From contig NZ_QPLK01000023.1 in NCBI RefSeq assembly GCF_003340565.1, forward strand, positions 1 to 51,315: 51,315 nt of DNA, in the 5' to 3' direction. The translations under genes and the position numbers were made by a program. The stretch is from Rhodovulum sp. 12E13 (GTDB lineage: Bacteria > Pseudomonadota > Alphaproteobacteria > Rhodobacterales > Rhodobacteraceae). Each line of letters opens with the position of its first letter. The stretch's first letter is position 1. Positions 1 through 7,452 of this stretch are shown piece by piece. The notes under the pieces were generated by a model. It was not told the DNA's origin. It saw only the letters and a list, made by a program, of their open reading frames with translations, and ran no database searches.

Positions 1-39
1 GGGCCCACGCGCACCGTCAACAGGCGTCGCGCCGCTCGG

Positions 40-77
40 GAGGGTCTGCACAACCCTCGACCGGTCCTCACGACCGG
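40..77. other. Two adjacent short stem-loops at the left edge
   Basis: Two perfect 6-bp inverted repeats lie back to back. GAGGGT at 40-45 pairs with ACCCTC at 53-58 around a 7-nt loop, and CCGGTC at 61-66 pairs with GACCGG at 72-77 around a 5-nt loop. No T-tract follows either one. They sit just upstream of the low-GC gene and could be a terminator of an upstream gene, part of an acquired element's end, or chance in GC-rich DNA. Confidence 0.3.
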
Positions 78-113
78 CCCACGACCGCCAAATCCGCCGC
101 TCAGACGCATTCG

Positions 114-881
114 GTGAATACTGCGGGTTTAGAGAACGATAAAGCGATCGCGCTATCGGCGCGGGGCCAGGTAATCGAACTTGTTCACCATGTTCCAAGA
201 CACGGATTCTTTAGGCCAAGCCCGGAAAACCCTGAAGCCTCACATCTTTTGGCGCATGCCGAGTCAGAGAGAGAGCGCCTGCCCAGCGCCCTCAAGTACA
301 TTCATATATTCGAGGCCGGCTTTGGAATGCGGGAAGAGGGGAAGCTCATTAATAAGATTGTGCAATATTTTTCCGGTACGGGCATTGAGGTTCAAAAAAG
401 CGAGGTCCGGCAGTGGTTCAATCTTCGAGGCGAAGAAGCTCATGCTGCTAAAGGGCGGATACGTTTGGATCGAAAGCAGTATGACAGATTTTTTCGTAGA
501 CTTCGCCAGGCGGCGATGGAGCTGTCCTACAATAAGCGGAACTGGGGGACTAAGGACACGATGCGCACGCTTCGGCAGAATTTCTCCTGTTGGTACGACA
601 AGAACGGAGGAATTCGAGCGGCGGCCGGAAAGCCTATTGAGTATGTATGGCGGCGAGACTTGCTCGCCAATCGACTGCTAGATCTGCGAATAGATAAGCA
701 GGCTCAGCAAGCTTTCTCAAGAGAGGTCGGTGTTTTGATCAAGGATACAATTCTGCCCGGTTGTGAGAAGTATTGCGAAATATATCCGTTCAGCGACGAA
801 GGAAGCATAAGGGTTGTCAGGAATGCCGATCTACTAGATCCTGCAGAGGAAGATCTAGTGTGGGAGTTTCAAAAGCGCTAA
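114..881 (+). CDS. Low-GC protein of unknown function, possibly 5'-partial
   Basis: I do not recognise this 255-residue protein. GTG at 114 is the first plausible start, but the frame is open back to the window edge, so the true start may lie outside. Base composition is unlike its neighbours: 29 of 60 bases are G or C in 361-420, and AT-rich codons such as TTA, AAA and AAT are common. The product is charged and mostly helical in appearance. Residues about 75-105 (EEGKLINKIVQYF to KSEVRQWFN) read like a helix-turn-helix, and an Arg/Lys-rich stretch follows. No signal peptide or membrane segment is visible. The composition and position at a sharp GC boundary suggest horizontal acquisition; a phage or island DNA-binding protein is a guess. 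Confidence 0.7.
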   Translation: MNTAGLENDKAIALSARGQVIELVHHVPRHGFFRPSPENPEASHLLAHAESERERLPSALKYIHIFEAGFGMREEGKLINKIVQYFSGTGIEVQKSEVRQWFNLRGEEAHAAKGRIRLDRKQYDRFFRRLRQAAMELSYNKRNWGTKDTMRTLRQNFSCWYDKNGGIRAAAGKPIEYVWRRDLLANRLLDLRIDKQAQQAFSREVGVLIKDTILPGCEKYCEIYPFSDEGSIRVVRNADLLDPAEEDLVWEFQKR

Positions 882-903
882 TTTGACGTTTTCAGCAAAA
901 CAT

Positions 904-1044
904 TCAAAACGCCCGCCGCACCTCCCGCGCGCCCTCCGAGACCAGCTCCCCGGCCTTCGAGAGGTCGCGGCCCGCGCCCTCCACCGTGGCGCAGGCGGGC
1001 AGGGCCAGCAGCAGGCACAGAACGAGCGGGCGGATGGGGCGCAT
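904..1044 (-). CDS. Entericidin A/B-like small lipoprotein
   Basis: A 46-residue lipoprotein of the entericidin (EcnA/EcnB) type. It has a short hydrophobic signal sequence, a lipobox ending ALPAC, and after the lipidated Cys the family pattern TVEGAGRDLSKAGE. Entericidins are small cell-envelope lipoproteins, described in enterobacteria as a toxin/antidote pair; here only one copy is seen and its role is not known. The ATG at 1044 is chosen because AAGGAGG lies 8 bases before it. Its stop is followed at once by the low-GC block at 1-900, so the edge of that block falls at the 3' end of this gene. The length fits the family. Confidence 0.85.
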   Translation of the reverse strand: MRPIRPLVLCLLLALPACATVEGAGRDLSKAGELVSEGAREVRRAF

Positions 1045-1153
1045 CTGGGGGTCCTCCTTGGCCGGGCCCCAAGATACGGCAGGCCGCGCCCCCGGGCAAG
1101 CCTGCGGAACCCGGCCCGCGCCCATGCGTTCCCCCTGCAAAGGAGGGACCATC

Positions 1154-1411
1154 ATGGACCGTCTCAGCATCCTTCTCACCCTCATGGTGGGCGCCGTCAC
1201 CACGGGCGTGCCCGTGATCGCCGTCATGGCCATGGGCTTCTACACCTGGCAGGTGATCGTGCCGACGGCGCTGATCGGCTTCTTCGTGCTCGCTTGGCCG
1301 GCCTCGTACTGGGTCAGCCGCAAGATCAAGGAATGGGATCCCGACTGGGACGAGGCGAAGGTCGAGGAGTACAAGTCGCCCGTGCCCAGCAAGGACGCGC
1401 CCGAGGTGTAA
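1154..1411 (+). CDS. Small two-helix membrane protein (first of three)
   Basis: An 85-residue protein with two hydrophobic segments (about residues 5-30 and 35-52) and a charged C-terminal tail (KIKEWDPDWDEAKVEEY). AGGAGG at 1141-1146 supports the ATG at 1154. The layout matches the two genes that follow: M-x-RL start, GA/GG near residue 15, an I-x-x-x-A-x-x-G second helix, and P-x-S before a basic end. I know of no function; the tail distinguishes it from the other two. Likely inner membrane, possibly a partner of the rhodanese/cytochrome b561 genes downstream. Confidence 0.75.
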   Translation: MDRLSILLTLMVGAVTTGVPVIAVMAMGFYTWQVIVPTALIGFFVLAWPASYWVSRKIKEWDPDWDEAKVEEYKSPVPSKDAPEV

Positions 1412-1415
1412 GCGC

Positions 1416-1429
1416 TTGACGCAGATCAT
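1416..1429 (+). promoter_or_regulatory. Possible FNR/FnrL-type site (one half imperfect)
   Basis: TTGACGCAGATCAT differs from the FNR-family consensus TTGAT-N4-ATCAA at two outer bases. The form TTGACGCAGATCA is common among FnrL sites in Rhodobacterales. It is 58 bases upstream of the ATG at 1487, a sensible distance for activation. It would put the small membrane protein, rhodanese and cytochrome b561 genes under oxygen control; this is inference. Confidence 0.35.
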
Positions 1430-1486
1430 GGAGCGGCGGCGCGGGCTGCGCACACTCGCCGGCGACGCACCAAGGGAGAGTTGGTC

Positions 1487-1666
1487 ATGCTTCGCCTCGC
1501 CGCCCTGATCTTCATCATGTCCGGCGCCACCCTCGCCGGCATCCTGATCGTCGCCGCGCTCGTCGTCGGCCTCGACACCGCGCAGCCCATCATCGCGGCC
1601 GCCGCCATCGGCTTTCTCGTGGCGATCCCGGTGAGCGTGGTGGTCGCCCGCAGGCTTGCCTCGTGA
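1487..1666 (+). CDS. Small two-helix membrane protein (second of three)
   Basis: A 59-residue, almost wholly hydrophobic protein with two helices separated by a GLDTAQPI turn and ending ARRLAS. The ATG at 1487 has GGGAGAG six bases upstream; a TTG at 1481 would overlap this site and is less likely. It aligns along its length with the third protein (RL start, VAAL-x-x-G, I-x-AA, A-x-PVS-x-x-VAR-x-L) and more loosely with the first. Function unknown; inner membrane by composition. Its TGA overlaps the GTG of the next gene, so the two are translationally coupled. Confidence 0.75.
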   Translation: MLRLAALIFIMSGATLAGILIVAALVVGLDTAQPIIAAAAIGFLVAIPVSVVVARRLAS

Positions 1667-1845
1667 GCCGCCTGTTCTCGCTGGTCTGGTCGCTCGCCGC
1701 CACGGTGTTCGGCGGCTCGGCCCTCGTGGCCGTGCTCGTCGCCGGCTGGGTCAACGCCCCTGCGATCGTCGCCGCGCTCGCGGCGGGGGCTGCGCTGGCC
1801 GCGCCGGTCGCCTATGCTGTCGCCCGACAACTCGAACAGCAGTGA
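1663..1845 (+). CDS. Small two-helix membrane protein (third of three)
   Basis: A 60-residue hydrophobic protein, start GTG at 1663 in a GTGA overlap with the stop of the previous gene. Two predicted helices (about 5-27 and 32-52) and a short polar C-terminus (ARQLEQQ). It is a paralogue of the preceding protein. The rhodanese gene starts 8 bases after its stop, so all probably belong to one transcript. Function not known. Confidence 0.7.
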   Translation: MSRLFSLVWSLAATVFGGSALVAVLVAGWVNAPAIVAALAAGAALAAPVAYAVARQLEQQ

Positions 1846-1853
1846 GGGAGCCC

Positions 1854-2246
1854 ATGCCCGCCAAGGTGAAGGATCTCGTCGAGGCCGCCCACAAGGTCGT
1901 GCCCGGCATCGCGCCGCAGGAGGCGCAGAAGATGATGGAGGAGGGCGCCCTCCTCCTCGACGTGCGCGACGGCAGCGAGCTTGCCGCCACCGGCTCCGCC
2001 GTCGGGGCCCACCATGTCCCCCGCGGGATGCTCGAGTTCCGCGCCGACCCCGACAGCCCCCTCTACGACCGCGAGCTGCGCCCCGACCGGCCGGTGGTGC
2101 TCTACTGTGCCGCCGGGGGGCGCGCGGCGCTCGCCGGGCAGACGCTGAAGGAGATGGGCTACGGGCAGGTCTACAACCTCGGCGGCTTCAAGGACTGGCA
2201 GGCGGCCGGCGGCCCCGTGACCGGCCCGCAGGACCCGGGGATGTGA
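1854..2246 (+). CDS. Single-domain rhodanese-like protein
   Basis: A 130-residue rhodanese domain, the usual size for single-domain sulfurtransferases that carry sulfane sulfur on an active-site Cys. Seen in the sequence: the strand motif LLLDVRDGSE, the loop HHVPRGM, and the catalytic loop YCAAGGRA (Cys followed by GGR), ending with NLGGFKDWQAAGGP, all in family order. No signal peptide, so cytoplasmic. GGGAG upstream supports the ATG at 1854. It lies between the small membrane proteins and a cytochrome b561 gene, which suggests redox or sulfur chemistry at the membrane, but the substrate cannot be read from the sequence. Confidence 0.9.
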   Translation: MPAKVKDLVEAAHKVVPGIAPQEAQKMMEEGALLLDVRDGSELAATGSAVGAHHVPRGMLEFRADPDSPLYDRELRPDRPVVLYCAAGGRAALAGQTLKEMGYGQVYNLGGFKDWQAAGGPVTGPQDPGM

Positions 2247-2250
2247 GGCC

Positions 2251-2748
2251 GTGGCCGCCGCCCCACCCGCGGGTTACAGCCGCCTGCAGATCCGCCTTCA
2301 CTGGGCTGTCGTCGCGCTCGTCGTGCTGCAATACGCGCTGCATGACGGCGTCGCCTCGGCCTTCGATCGGGGCATGGAGGCAGGCGCGCTGACCCTCTCC
2401 GCCCCGGCCGTCGGCCATTTCGTGGCGGGCTCGGCGATCTTCCTGCTCGCCGCGTGGCGTCTGCTGTTGCGGCAGGAGCGGGGCGCACCCGCGCCCCCGG
2501 CCGAGGATCCGCCCTGGCAGCGCGGCCTCGCCCGATCCACGCACGCCGCCATGTATGCGCTCATGCTCGGCCTGCCGGTGACCGGGGGGGTCGCGTGGGC
2601 GATGGCGTCGGAGGGCGCCTCGACCGCGCACGAGGTGATGCGCGCCCTGCTGCTGCTCGCGATCGTCCTGCATGTGGCGGGCGCGATCTACGGGCAGGTC
2701 GTGCAGAAGACCGGTGCGATCGACCGGATGCGCCGTCCCGTCGACTGA
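2251..2748 (+). CDS. Cytochrome b561-type membrane protein
   Basis: A 165-residue four-helix membrane protein of the bacterial cytochrome b561 family, which binds two b-type hemes and passes electrons between quinols and other carriers. Candidate heme-ligand histidines occur in the expected places: LHW near residue 17, GHFVAGS in helix 2, THAAMY in helix 3 and LHVAGAIYGQ in helix 4. The GTG at 2251 follows the rhodanese stop by four bases, so they are likely co-transcribed. The electron donor and acceptor are unknown. Confidence 0.85.
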   Translation: MAAAPPAGYSRLQIRLHWAVVALVVLQYALHDGVASAFDRGMEAGALTLSAPAVGHFVAGSAIFLLAAWRLLLRQERGAPAPPAEDPPWQRGLARSTHAAMYALMLGLPVTGGVAWAMASEGASTAHEVMRALLLLAIVLHVAGAIYGQVVQKTGAIDRMRRPVD

Positions 2749-2761
2749 GCCGCCGCCAGCA

Positions 2762-3043
2762 TCAGTTCGGTGATGCCCCGCGCGCGGCGTCGGGGTGGGC
2801 GGCCATGAACCGGCGCAACACCTCGAAAAGCGTCCGCGCATGGGGAAGGTCGTCCTTGCGCAGGGATGTGCGAATGTCCTCGCAGATCATCTGCTGCACC
2901 CGTGCCGGCCCGTGGTGGATGTGCATGACGTAATCGCCGAACAGCGCCGCATCGCCCTCGCCCATGTGCTCGTGCTCGGCGATGGCCTCGATCTCGGCGC
3001 GCGTCAGGTCGGTCATGTCCTCGATGTCGTCGAGCGTGATCAT
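2762..3043 (-). CDS. Conserved small acidic protein of unknown function
   Basis: A 93-residue soluble protein starting MITLDDIEDMTDLT, rich in Asp, Glu and His (EHEHMGEGD, HIHHGPARVQQMICEDI). The ATG at 3043 has GGAGA seven bases upstream. It looks like a compact all-helical protein; I recognise the sequence type as recurrent in Rhodobacterales but know of no assigned function. It converges with the cytochrome b561 gene, 13 bases apart, and is read towards it. Confidence 0.75.
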   Translation of the reverse strand: MITLDDIEDMTDLTRAEIEAIAEHEHMGEGDAALFGDYVMHIHHGPARVQQMICEDIRTSLRKDDLPHARTLFEVLRRFMAAHPDAARGASPN

Positions 3044-3130
3044 GCGGATTCTCCTCCCCGGTGAAGGGTGACAAGGTAGCACGCCCGCGCCCCCCGCGCG
3101 AGCGTGCTGCCCCGGCCGGTCGAGGCGCGC

Positions 3131-3934
3131 TCAGGCGTCGAGAAAGGCCGCCACCGCCGCGGCGAAGTCGCGCGGTCGATCTGCGTGCAGCCAGTGACCC
3201 GCGCCGGGGATCTTCGCGAAGCGCGCGGCCGGGAAGAGCGCGCGGATCGTCTCGCGGTGCTCGGGGCGGACGTAGTCGGAGTCGCCGCCCGAGAGGAAGA
3301 GGGCGGGGCCGTCGAACCGGCCTTTCAGGTCGGGCCAGCCGAGGATCGTGTCCATCTCGCATTCGAGCGTTGCCAGGTTGAGCCGCCAGCGGGGCGGGTC
3401 GGCTCTCAGGTCGAGCGAGTGCAGGAGGAAGGCGCGGATGCTCGGGTCGTCGATGCGTTCGGCGAGGCGCGCATCGGCCTCGCTCCGGCCGGTCAGGCCG
3501 GCCAGCTCCATGTCGCGCATGGCGATCAGGTAGGGCATCTGGGTGTGGCCGTAGGCGACCGGCGCGATATCGGCCACGACCAGCTTGCCGACGAGATCCG
3601 GGCGCGTCAGCGCGAGCGCCATCGCCGCCTTGCCGCCCATCGAATGACCGAGCACGTCGGCCGCCCCGCCTTCGCTGGCCCCGCCCGCCTCCGCCGCGAT
3701 CACCTCGGCGAGGTCGCCCGCGAGGTCGGGATAGGTGTGCGTCCCGGCCCAACGGCTTGCGCCGTGATTGCGCATGTCGACGGCCAGCACGGGCCGGTCG
3801 ACCGCGAGGCGCCGGGCGATGGCGCCCCAGTTGCGGGCCGAGCCGAACAGGCCGTGCGCGATGAGCAGGGGGCGGCGCGCGCTCTCCCCCGGTTCGGGGC
3901 CATGGCGGAGAAGGGTCAGCATGGGCCGCGCCAT
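3131..3934 (-). CDS. Alpha/beta-fold hydrolase, YbfF/ABHD11-like esterase
   Basis: A 267-residue alpha/beta hydrolase. The oxyanion region LLIAHGLFGSARNWG and the DMRNHGAS strand are typical of the YbfF/ABHD11 esterases. The nucleophile elbow is GHSMGG (Ser), a late Asp lies in SGGDSDYV, and the catalytic His in GAGHWLHAD. Such enzymes hydrolyse short acyl esters, including acyl-CoA-like substrates; the physiological substrate here is unknown. No signal peptide, so cytoplasmic. The start at 3934 (MARPM) has no strong ribosome site, and 3922 (MLTLL) is an alternative. Confidence 0.88.
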   Translation of the reverse strand: MARPMLTLLRHGPEPGESARRPLLIAHGLFGSARNWGAIARRLAVDRPVLAVDMRNHGASRWAGTHTYPDLAGDLAEVIAAEAGGASEGGAADVLGHSMGGKAAMALALTRPDLVGKLVVADIAPVAYGHTQMPYLIAMRDMELAGLTGRSEADARLAERIDDPSIRAFLLHSLDLRADPPRWRLNLATLECEMDTILGWPDLKGRFDGPALFLSGGDSDYVRPEHRETIRALFPAARFAKIPGAGHWLHADRPRDFAAAVAAFLDA

Positions 3935-3997
3935 AGCGCGACGCGGGGCCGCTGGCCAGCCGTTGCGGCCGGCGCCGCGCCCGGCTAACGGAAGCGC

Positions 3998-4372
3998 ATG
4001 CTGGAGCGCGACCTCATCGAGACCAACGCCGCGCTGGCGGCGCTCATGCGCGAGAAGCTGGGCATCCGCCGCGGTGCGACGCTCGCGGCGAAACTCCGCA
4101 TCGCCGGCCGGCTGCTGCCGAAGGCGGAGCGGAAGGCCGGCCGCACCCTCGTCGAGGCCGAGCAGCTCTGGGCCAACCCCAAGCTGCGTCGCCGTCTCGA
4201 CCCGGCAGCCCTCGCCGCCGCCGAGGCCCGCCTGCGCGGCTTTCTCGACCGGATCGACCCGGCAGACCGGCGCAAGGGCATGATCCTCGGCATTCTCGCC
4301 AGCCTCGCGTTCAACTTCATGCTCATCGCCGCCGCCGCGATCGTGTGGGCCTGGCACACCGGCCGGATCTGA
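3998..4372 (+). CDS. Small protein with one C-terminal membrane helix
   Basis: A 124-residue protein not recognised by name. Residues 1-95 are charged and helical (many Arg, Ala, Glu; likely coiled coil). A single hydrophobic helix lies near the end (ILGILASLAFNFMLIAAAAIVWAW), giving a tail-anchored layout. It is divergent from the hydrolase gene (64 bases between the starts). A 60-bp repeat begins 20 bases after its stop. Confidence 0.7.
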   Translation: MLERDLIETNAALAALMREKLGIRRGATLAAKLRIAGRLLPKAERKAGRTLVEAEQLWANPKLRRRLDPAALAAAEARLRGFLDRIDPADRRKGMILGILASLAFNFMLIAAAAIVWAWHTGRI

Positions 4373-4392
4373 CCCGCGCGCCCCACCGGCCC

Positions 4393-4452
4393 GGGGGCGC
4401 TCCCGCCTCCGCTCGCGGCCATGCGGCCGCTCGCTCCGTTGGGCCCGGCGCC
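4393..4452 (+). repeat. 60-bp dispersed intergenic repeat, copy 1
   Basis: Starts GGGGGCGCTCCCGCC and ends GTTGGGCCCGGCGCC. It matches 32557-32616 at 57 of 60 positions without gaps. The core is a hairpin, GCGGCC at 4415-4420 pairing with GGCCGC at 4425-4430 around ATGC. Two of the three differences from copy 2 exchange a C-G pair for a G-C pair; the third is in the loop. The 217 bases between the flanking genes (4373-4589) hold nothing else I can support. Confidence 0.8.
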
Positions 4453-4589
4453 CGCGCGCGCGGGCGCTCTCGCGCGGGTGACACGGCGCGCGCGCCGCTC
4501 GTTCTTCTTGCTCCAGGCATCCCTGCCGAAGGCATGGCCCATGCGAGCGCGCCGAACGCCAAAGGATGTGGCGACGGCCCGATGCCGGT

Positions 4590-5831
4590 CTAGTCCGGGC
4601 GCGGCGGGGCACCCCCGGCAAAGACGTTTTCCTCGGCGTAGTTGCAGGGCGCCTCCTGCATCTGCAGGTGCAGCCCCTCGCCGCGCCATGGATGGGCGCG
4701 TGCCACCGCCTCGTCGACCTCGATGCCGAGGCCCGGCTCCTCGGGCGGGATCAGGTGACCTGCCTCGAAGCGGATCGCATCGCCGATCAGCGCTCGGTGA
4801 AAGTCGCCGCCGGTGCCGATCGTCTCGACCAGCAGCAGGTTGGGGCAGGTCGCGGCGAGATGCACGTTGGCCGCCCATTCGACCGGTCCGGCGTAGAGAT
4901 GCGGGGCGACCTGTGCCCCCGCGGCCTCGGCGAGCGCGGCGATCTTCTTGGTCTCCCACAGCCCCCCCGACCGCCCCGTCGCGGGCTGCACGATCGAGAC
5001 GGCGCGGGCGGCGAGCAAGGGGGCGAACTCCGCCTTGGTCGTCAGCCGCTCGCCGGCGGCCACCGGCAGCGAGGTGCCTCGCGCGACCTGCGCCATCGCC
5101 GCGACGTCGTCGGGCGGCACCGGCTCCTCGAACCACAGCGGCGCATGGGGCTCGATGGCGGCCGCGAGGCGCAGGGCGCCCGCGGGCGTGAACTGGCCGT
5201 GCGTGCCGAACAGCAGGTCGGCCCGGTCGCCCACCGCCGCTCGGATCTCGCGGCAGAAGGCGACCGAGCGGGCGATGTCGCGCATCGCCGGCTGGTGGCC
5301 GCCGCGGATCGTGTAGGGGCCGGCCGGGTCGACCTTGAGCGCGGTGAAGCCGTCCTCCTCGACCCGGCGCGCAGCCTCCTGCCCGTGGGCCCCTGCGTCA
5401 TGGAAGAAGGCGACCGCGTCCTGCCCGGGGCGCGGGTAGAGGTAGGTATAGGCCCGCAGGCGGTCGTTCATCCGCCCCCCCAGCAGCGCCCAGACGGGCC
5501 GCTCGCGTGCCTTGCCGACGATGTCCCAGCAGGCGATCTCGAGCCCCGAGAAAGCGCCCATGACCGTCGGGTCGGGGCGCTGGGTGAACCCGCTCGAATA
5601 GGCGCGGCGGAACATCAGCTCGACATTTTCCGGGCTCTCGCCCGCCATGTGCCGCTCGAAGACGTCGCGGATGACCGCCTCCATCGCCACGGGCCCCACG
5701 GCGGCGGCATAGACCTCGCCCCAGCCCACGATCCCGCAGGCGGTGGTTACCTTGACGAACTGCCAGTAGCGCCCGCCCCAGCCCGGCGGCGGCGGCGCCA
5801 CGACGACCACCTCCAGATCTGCCAGTTTCAT
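4590..5831 (-). CDS. Enolase-superfamily enzyme (mandelate racemase/galactonate dehydratase-like)
   Basis: A 413-residue member of the mandelate racemase/muconate lactonizing group, which abstracts a proton alpha to a carboxylate using Mg2+. The N-terminal capping domain spans about 1-125. In the barrel, ALKVDP carries the Lys of the second strand, LWFEEPVP and AAGERL give Glu ligands, and APHLYAGP the His of the sixth/seventh-strand dyad. In place of the first metal ligand Asp the sequence reads GTHGQFTP, a variation that I believe occurs in a subgroup. The substrate is likely a sugar acid, but cannot be fixed from sequence. The ATG at 5831 (MKLADLEV) is preceded by GAGAGGG. Confidence 0.85.
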   Translation of the reverse strand: MKLADLEVVVVAPPPPGWGGRYWQFVKVTTACGIVGWGEVYAAAVGPVAMEAVIRDVFERHMAGESPENVELMFRRAYSSGFTQRPDPTVMGAFSGLEIACWDIVGKARERPVWALLGGRMNDRLRAYTYLYPRPGQDAVAFFHDAGAHGQEAARRVEEDGFTALKVDPAGPYTIRGGHQPAMRDIARSVAFCREIRAAVGDRADLLFGTHGQFTPAGALRLAAAIEPHAPLWFEEPVPPDDVAAMAQVARGTSLPVAAGERLTTKAEFAPLLAARAVSIVQPATGRSGGLWETKKIAALAEAAGAQVAPHLYAGPVEWAANVHLAATCPNLLLVETIGTGGDFHRALIGDAIRFEAGHLIPPEEPGLGIEVDEAVARAHPWRGEGLHLQMQEAPCNYAEENVFAGGAPPRPD

Positions 5832-5910
5832 CGCGCCCTCTCGCCGCATCGATGCTGCACCACGCCCCGCCGTCGGCCGGGCCGCCGCGTCTGCGCGCCA
5901 TCCTGCCCCA

Positions 5911-5956
5911 TCATCTTGGCCCGAATACTCCGGGGGAGGCGCCCGGAACGGGCGCC
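5911..5956 (-). repeat. 3'-end module, copy A (downstream of trpA)
   Basis: Read on the minus strand: a perfect 8-bp hairpin, GGCGCCCG (5938-5945) with CGGGCGCC (5949-5956) around GAA, followed by TCCCCCGGAGTATTCGGGCCAAGATG. It begins 59 bases after the trpA stop, in trpA's orientation. It belongs to a four-copy family in this window, and a hairpin followed by an AT-rich core suggests a role at transcript 3' ends. Confidence 0.7.
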
Positions 5957-6014
5957 GGGGGCAGCGCCCCCTCCGAACCCTCCGCCTGCTGTCCGGTTGG
6001 CGCGGCGCGGCGCG

Positions 6015-6806
6015 TCATGCCCGGTGCGCGCCGGCCGCGAGCGCGCGCACGTAGTCGAGGATCTCGGATACCGGGCGGCCCTCCTCAACCTGCCTGACGA
6101 TGGCCGAACCGACCACCGCGCCGTCCGCCACGCCCGCCATCGCCTCGGCCGCCTCGGGCGTGCGGATGCCGAAGCCCACGACCACCGGCAGGTCGGTCTG
6201 CGCCTTGATGCGCGCCACCTCGGGGCCGACCTCTCCCGCCTGCGCGGCGGCCGCGCCGGTGATGCCGGTGATCGAGACGTAATAGACGAAGCCGGACGTG
6301 TTCTGCAGCACCTTGGGAAGGCGCCGGTCGTCGGTCGTGGGCGTGGCGAGGCGGATGAAGTTCAGCCCCGCCGCCTGCGCGGGCAGACAGAGTTCGTCGT
6401 CCTCCTCGGGGGGCAGGTCGACCACGATCAGCCCGTCGACCCCGGCCGCCTTCGCCGCCTCGAGGAAGCGGGGCACGCCCATGGAATAGATCGGGTTGTA
6501 ATAGCCCATCAGGACGATCGGTGTGGCGTCGTCCTCCTCGCGCACGGCGCGGGCGATGTCGAGCGTCCGGGCCAGCGTCTGCCCCGCCTCGAGCGCGCGC
6601 TGCCCGGCGAGCTGGATCGTCGGGCCGTCGGCCATCGGGTCGGTGAAGGGCAGGCCGAGCTCGATCACGTCGACGCCCGCGCCGGACAGCCCGCGCACCA
6701 GCTCGAGCGAGGTCTCGTAGTCGGGGTCGCCCGCCATCACGTAGGCCACGAAGGCCTTGCGGCCCTCCGAGCGCAGCCGCGCGAAGGTGTCGTCGATCCT
6801 CGTCAT
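6015..6806 (-). CDS. trpA: Tryptophan synthase alpha chain
   Basis: A 263-residue TIM-barrel protein that cleaves indole-3-glycerol phosphate to indole and glyceraldehyde 3-phosphate and passes indole to TrpB, the last step of tryptophan synthesis. The catalytic Glu49 lies in VIELGLPF and Asp60 in TDPMADGP, with canonical spacing and numbering. Phosphate-binding glycines appear in [10 protein letters not shown] and GAVVGSAIV. The length is normal. ATG at 6806 with GGAGAGGG upstream. trpB is not adjacent; a lone trpA next to ychF is usual in Rhodobacterales. A hairpin module lies 59 bases past its stop. Confidence 0.97.
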   Translation of the reverse strand: MTRIDDTFARLRSEGRKAFVAYVMAGDPDYETSLELVRGLSGAGVDVIELGLPFTDPMADGPTIQLAGQRALEAGQTLARTLDIARAVREEDDATPIVLMGYYNPIYSMGVPRFLEAAKAAGVDGLIVVDLPPEEDDELCLPAQAAGLNFIRLATPTTDDRRLPKVLQNTSGFVYYVSITGITGAAAAQAGEVGPEVARIKAQTDLPVVVGFGIRTPEAAEAMAGVADGAVVGSAIVRQVEEGRPVSEILDYVRALAAGAHRA

Positions 6807-6922
6807 GCCTTGCCCCCTCTCCGGTGCCGCTGACCGTCCAGCGGGCCTCCCATCGCCCGGCAGCGCGGGATTTTCAATGGGGCCTCTCGCGGCGGCGGCG
6901 TCCTGCGCCTATCTTGCTGCGC

Positions 6923-7144
6923 ATGAATTTCGTGCTCGCCCTTCTGGTGCCGCCGGTATCGATCCTGCTCGCGGGGCGGCCGTTGCTCGCGCTCGTCGTG
7001 TTCGTCATCTGGGTGCCGGCGATCCTCTTCTCCGGCGGGCTTGGCCATACGGTCTTCATCCTTCTGGCGTGGATCATCATCTACCAGTCGGGAGAGGAAC
7101 GGCGCCACCGCGAGATCATGCGCGGCGGCAGGCGCGACGACTGA
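6923..7144 (+). CDS. Small membrane protein, YqaE/Pmp3-like
   Basis: A 73-residue protein with two hydrophobic helices ([18 protein letters not shown], then [15 protein letters not shown] and [13 protein letters not shown]) and a short basic tail. The PP near residue 10, the loop with a WVPAI turn and the overall size resemble the YqaE/Pmp3 family, often linked to membrane potential and stress; the match is by eye and moderate. The ATG at 6923 is preferred because the upstream in-frame extension looks non-coding. Divergent from trpA. Confidence 0.7.
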   Translation: MNFVLALLVPPVSILLAGRPLLALVVFVIWVPAILFSGGLGHTVFILLAWIIIYQSGEERRHREIMRGGRRDD

Positions 7145-7452
7145 GCGCCGGCTTCCCGTGACCGCCCGGAACGGGCCGGTGGCGGGGCCCCGAGCGGCGA
7201 GGGACAGCGCGCGCCGCGGGCGGCGGTGCCCCTGCTGCCCCAAAACCGTTCGGCTGCACGTCGGGTTGGGCAAGCACCCGGCAGGGGGGCGTGTTCGCGC
7301 TGACACCTGCCCGGTTCGGGGCCGGTCCCCGATCCGGCTCTCGCTGCGACAGCCTCGGTGCCCTGCCGCGTGCGGAGAGGGCGTCGCGGGGCGCCTTGCA
7401 TCGGCGGGGGCGCCGCGCTAGGCGCTCCGCCGACCCTCGGGAAGGACCAGAC
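7145..7452. other. 308-base stretch without a gene
   Basis: Between the small membrane protein and ychF. GC-rich, with no convincing coding frame, tRNA or terminator. GGGAAGG just before 7453 is the ychF ribosome-binding site. A possible hairpin occurs near 7402-7425 (GGCGCC and GGCGCC), but it may be chance. Confidence 0.5.

Noticed and set aside
6015-6806. Loss of trpB next to trpA as a sign of deletion
   Set aside because: A solitary trpA next to ychF is the normal arrangement in Rhodobacterales; trpB is expected elsewhere.
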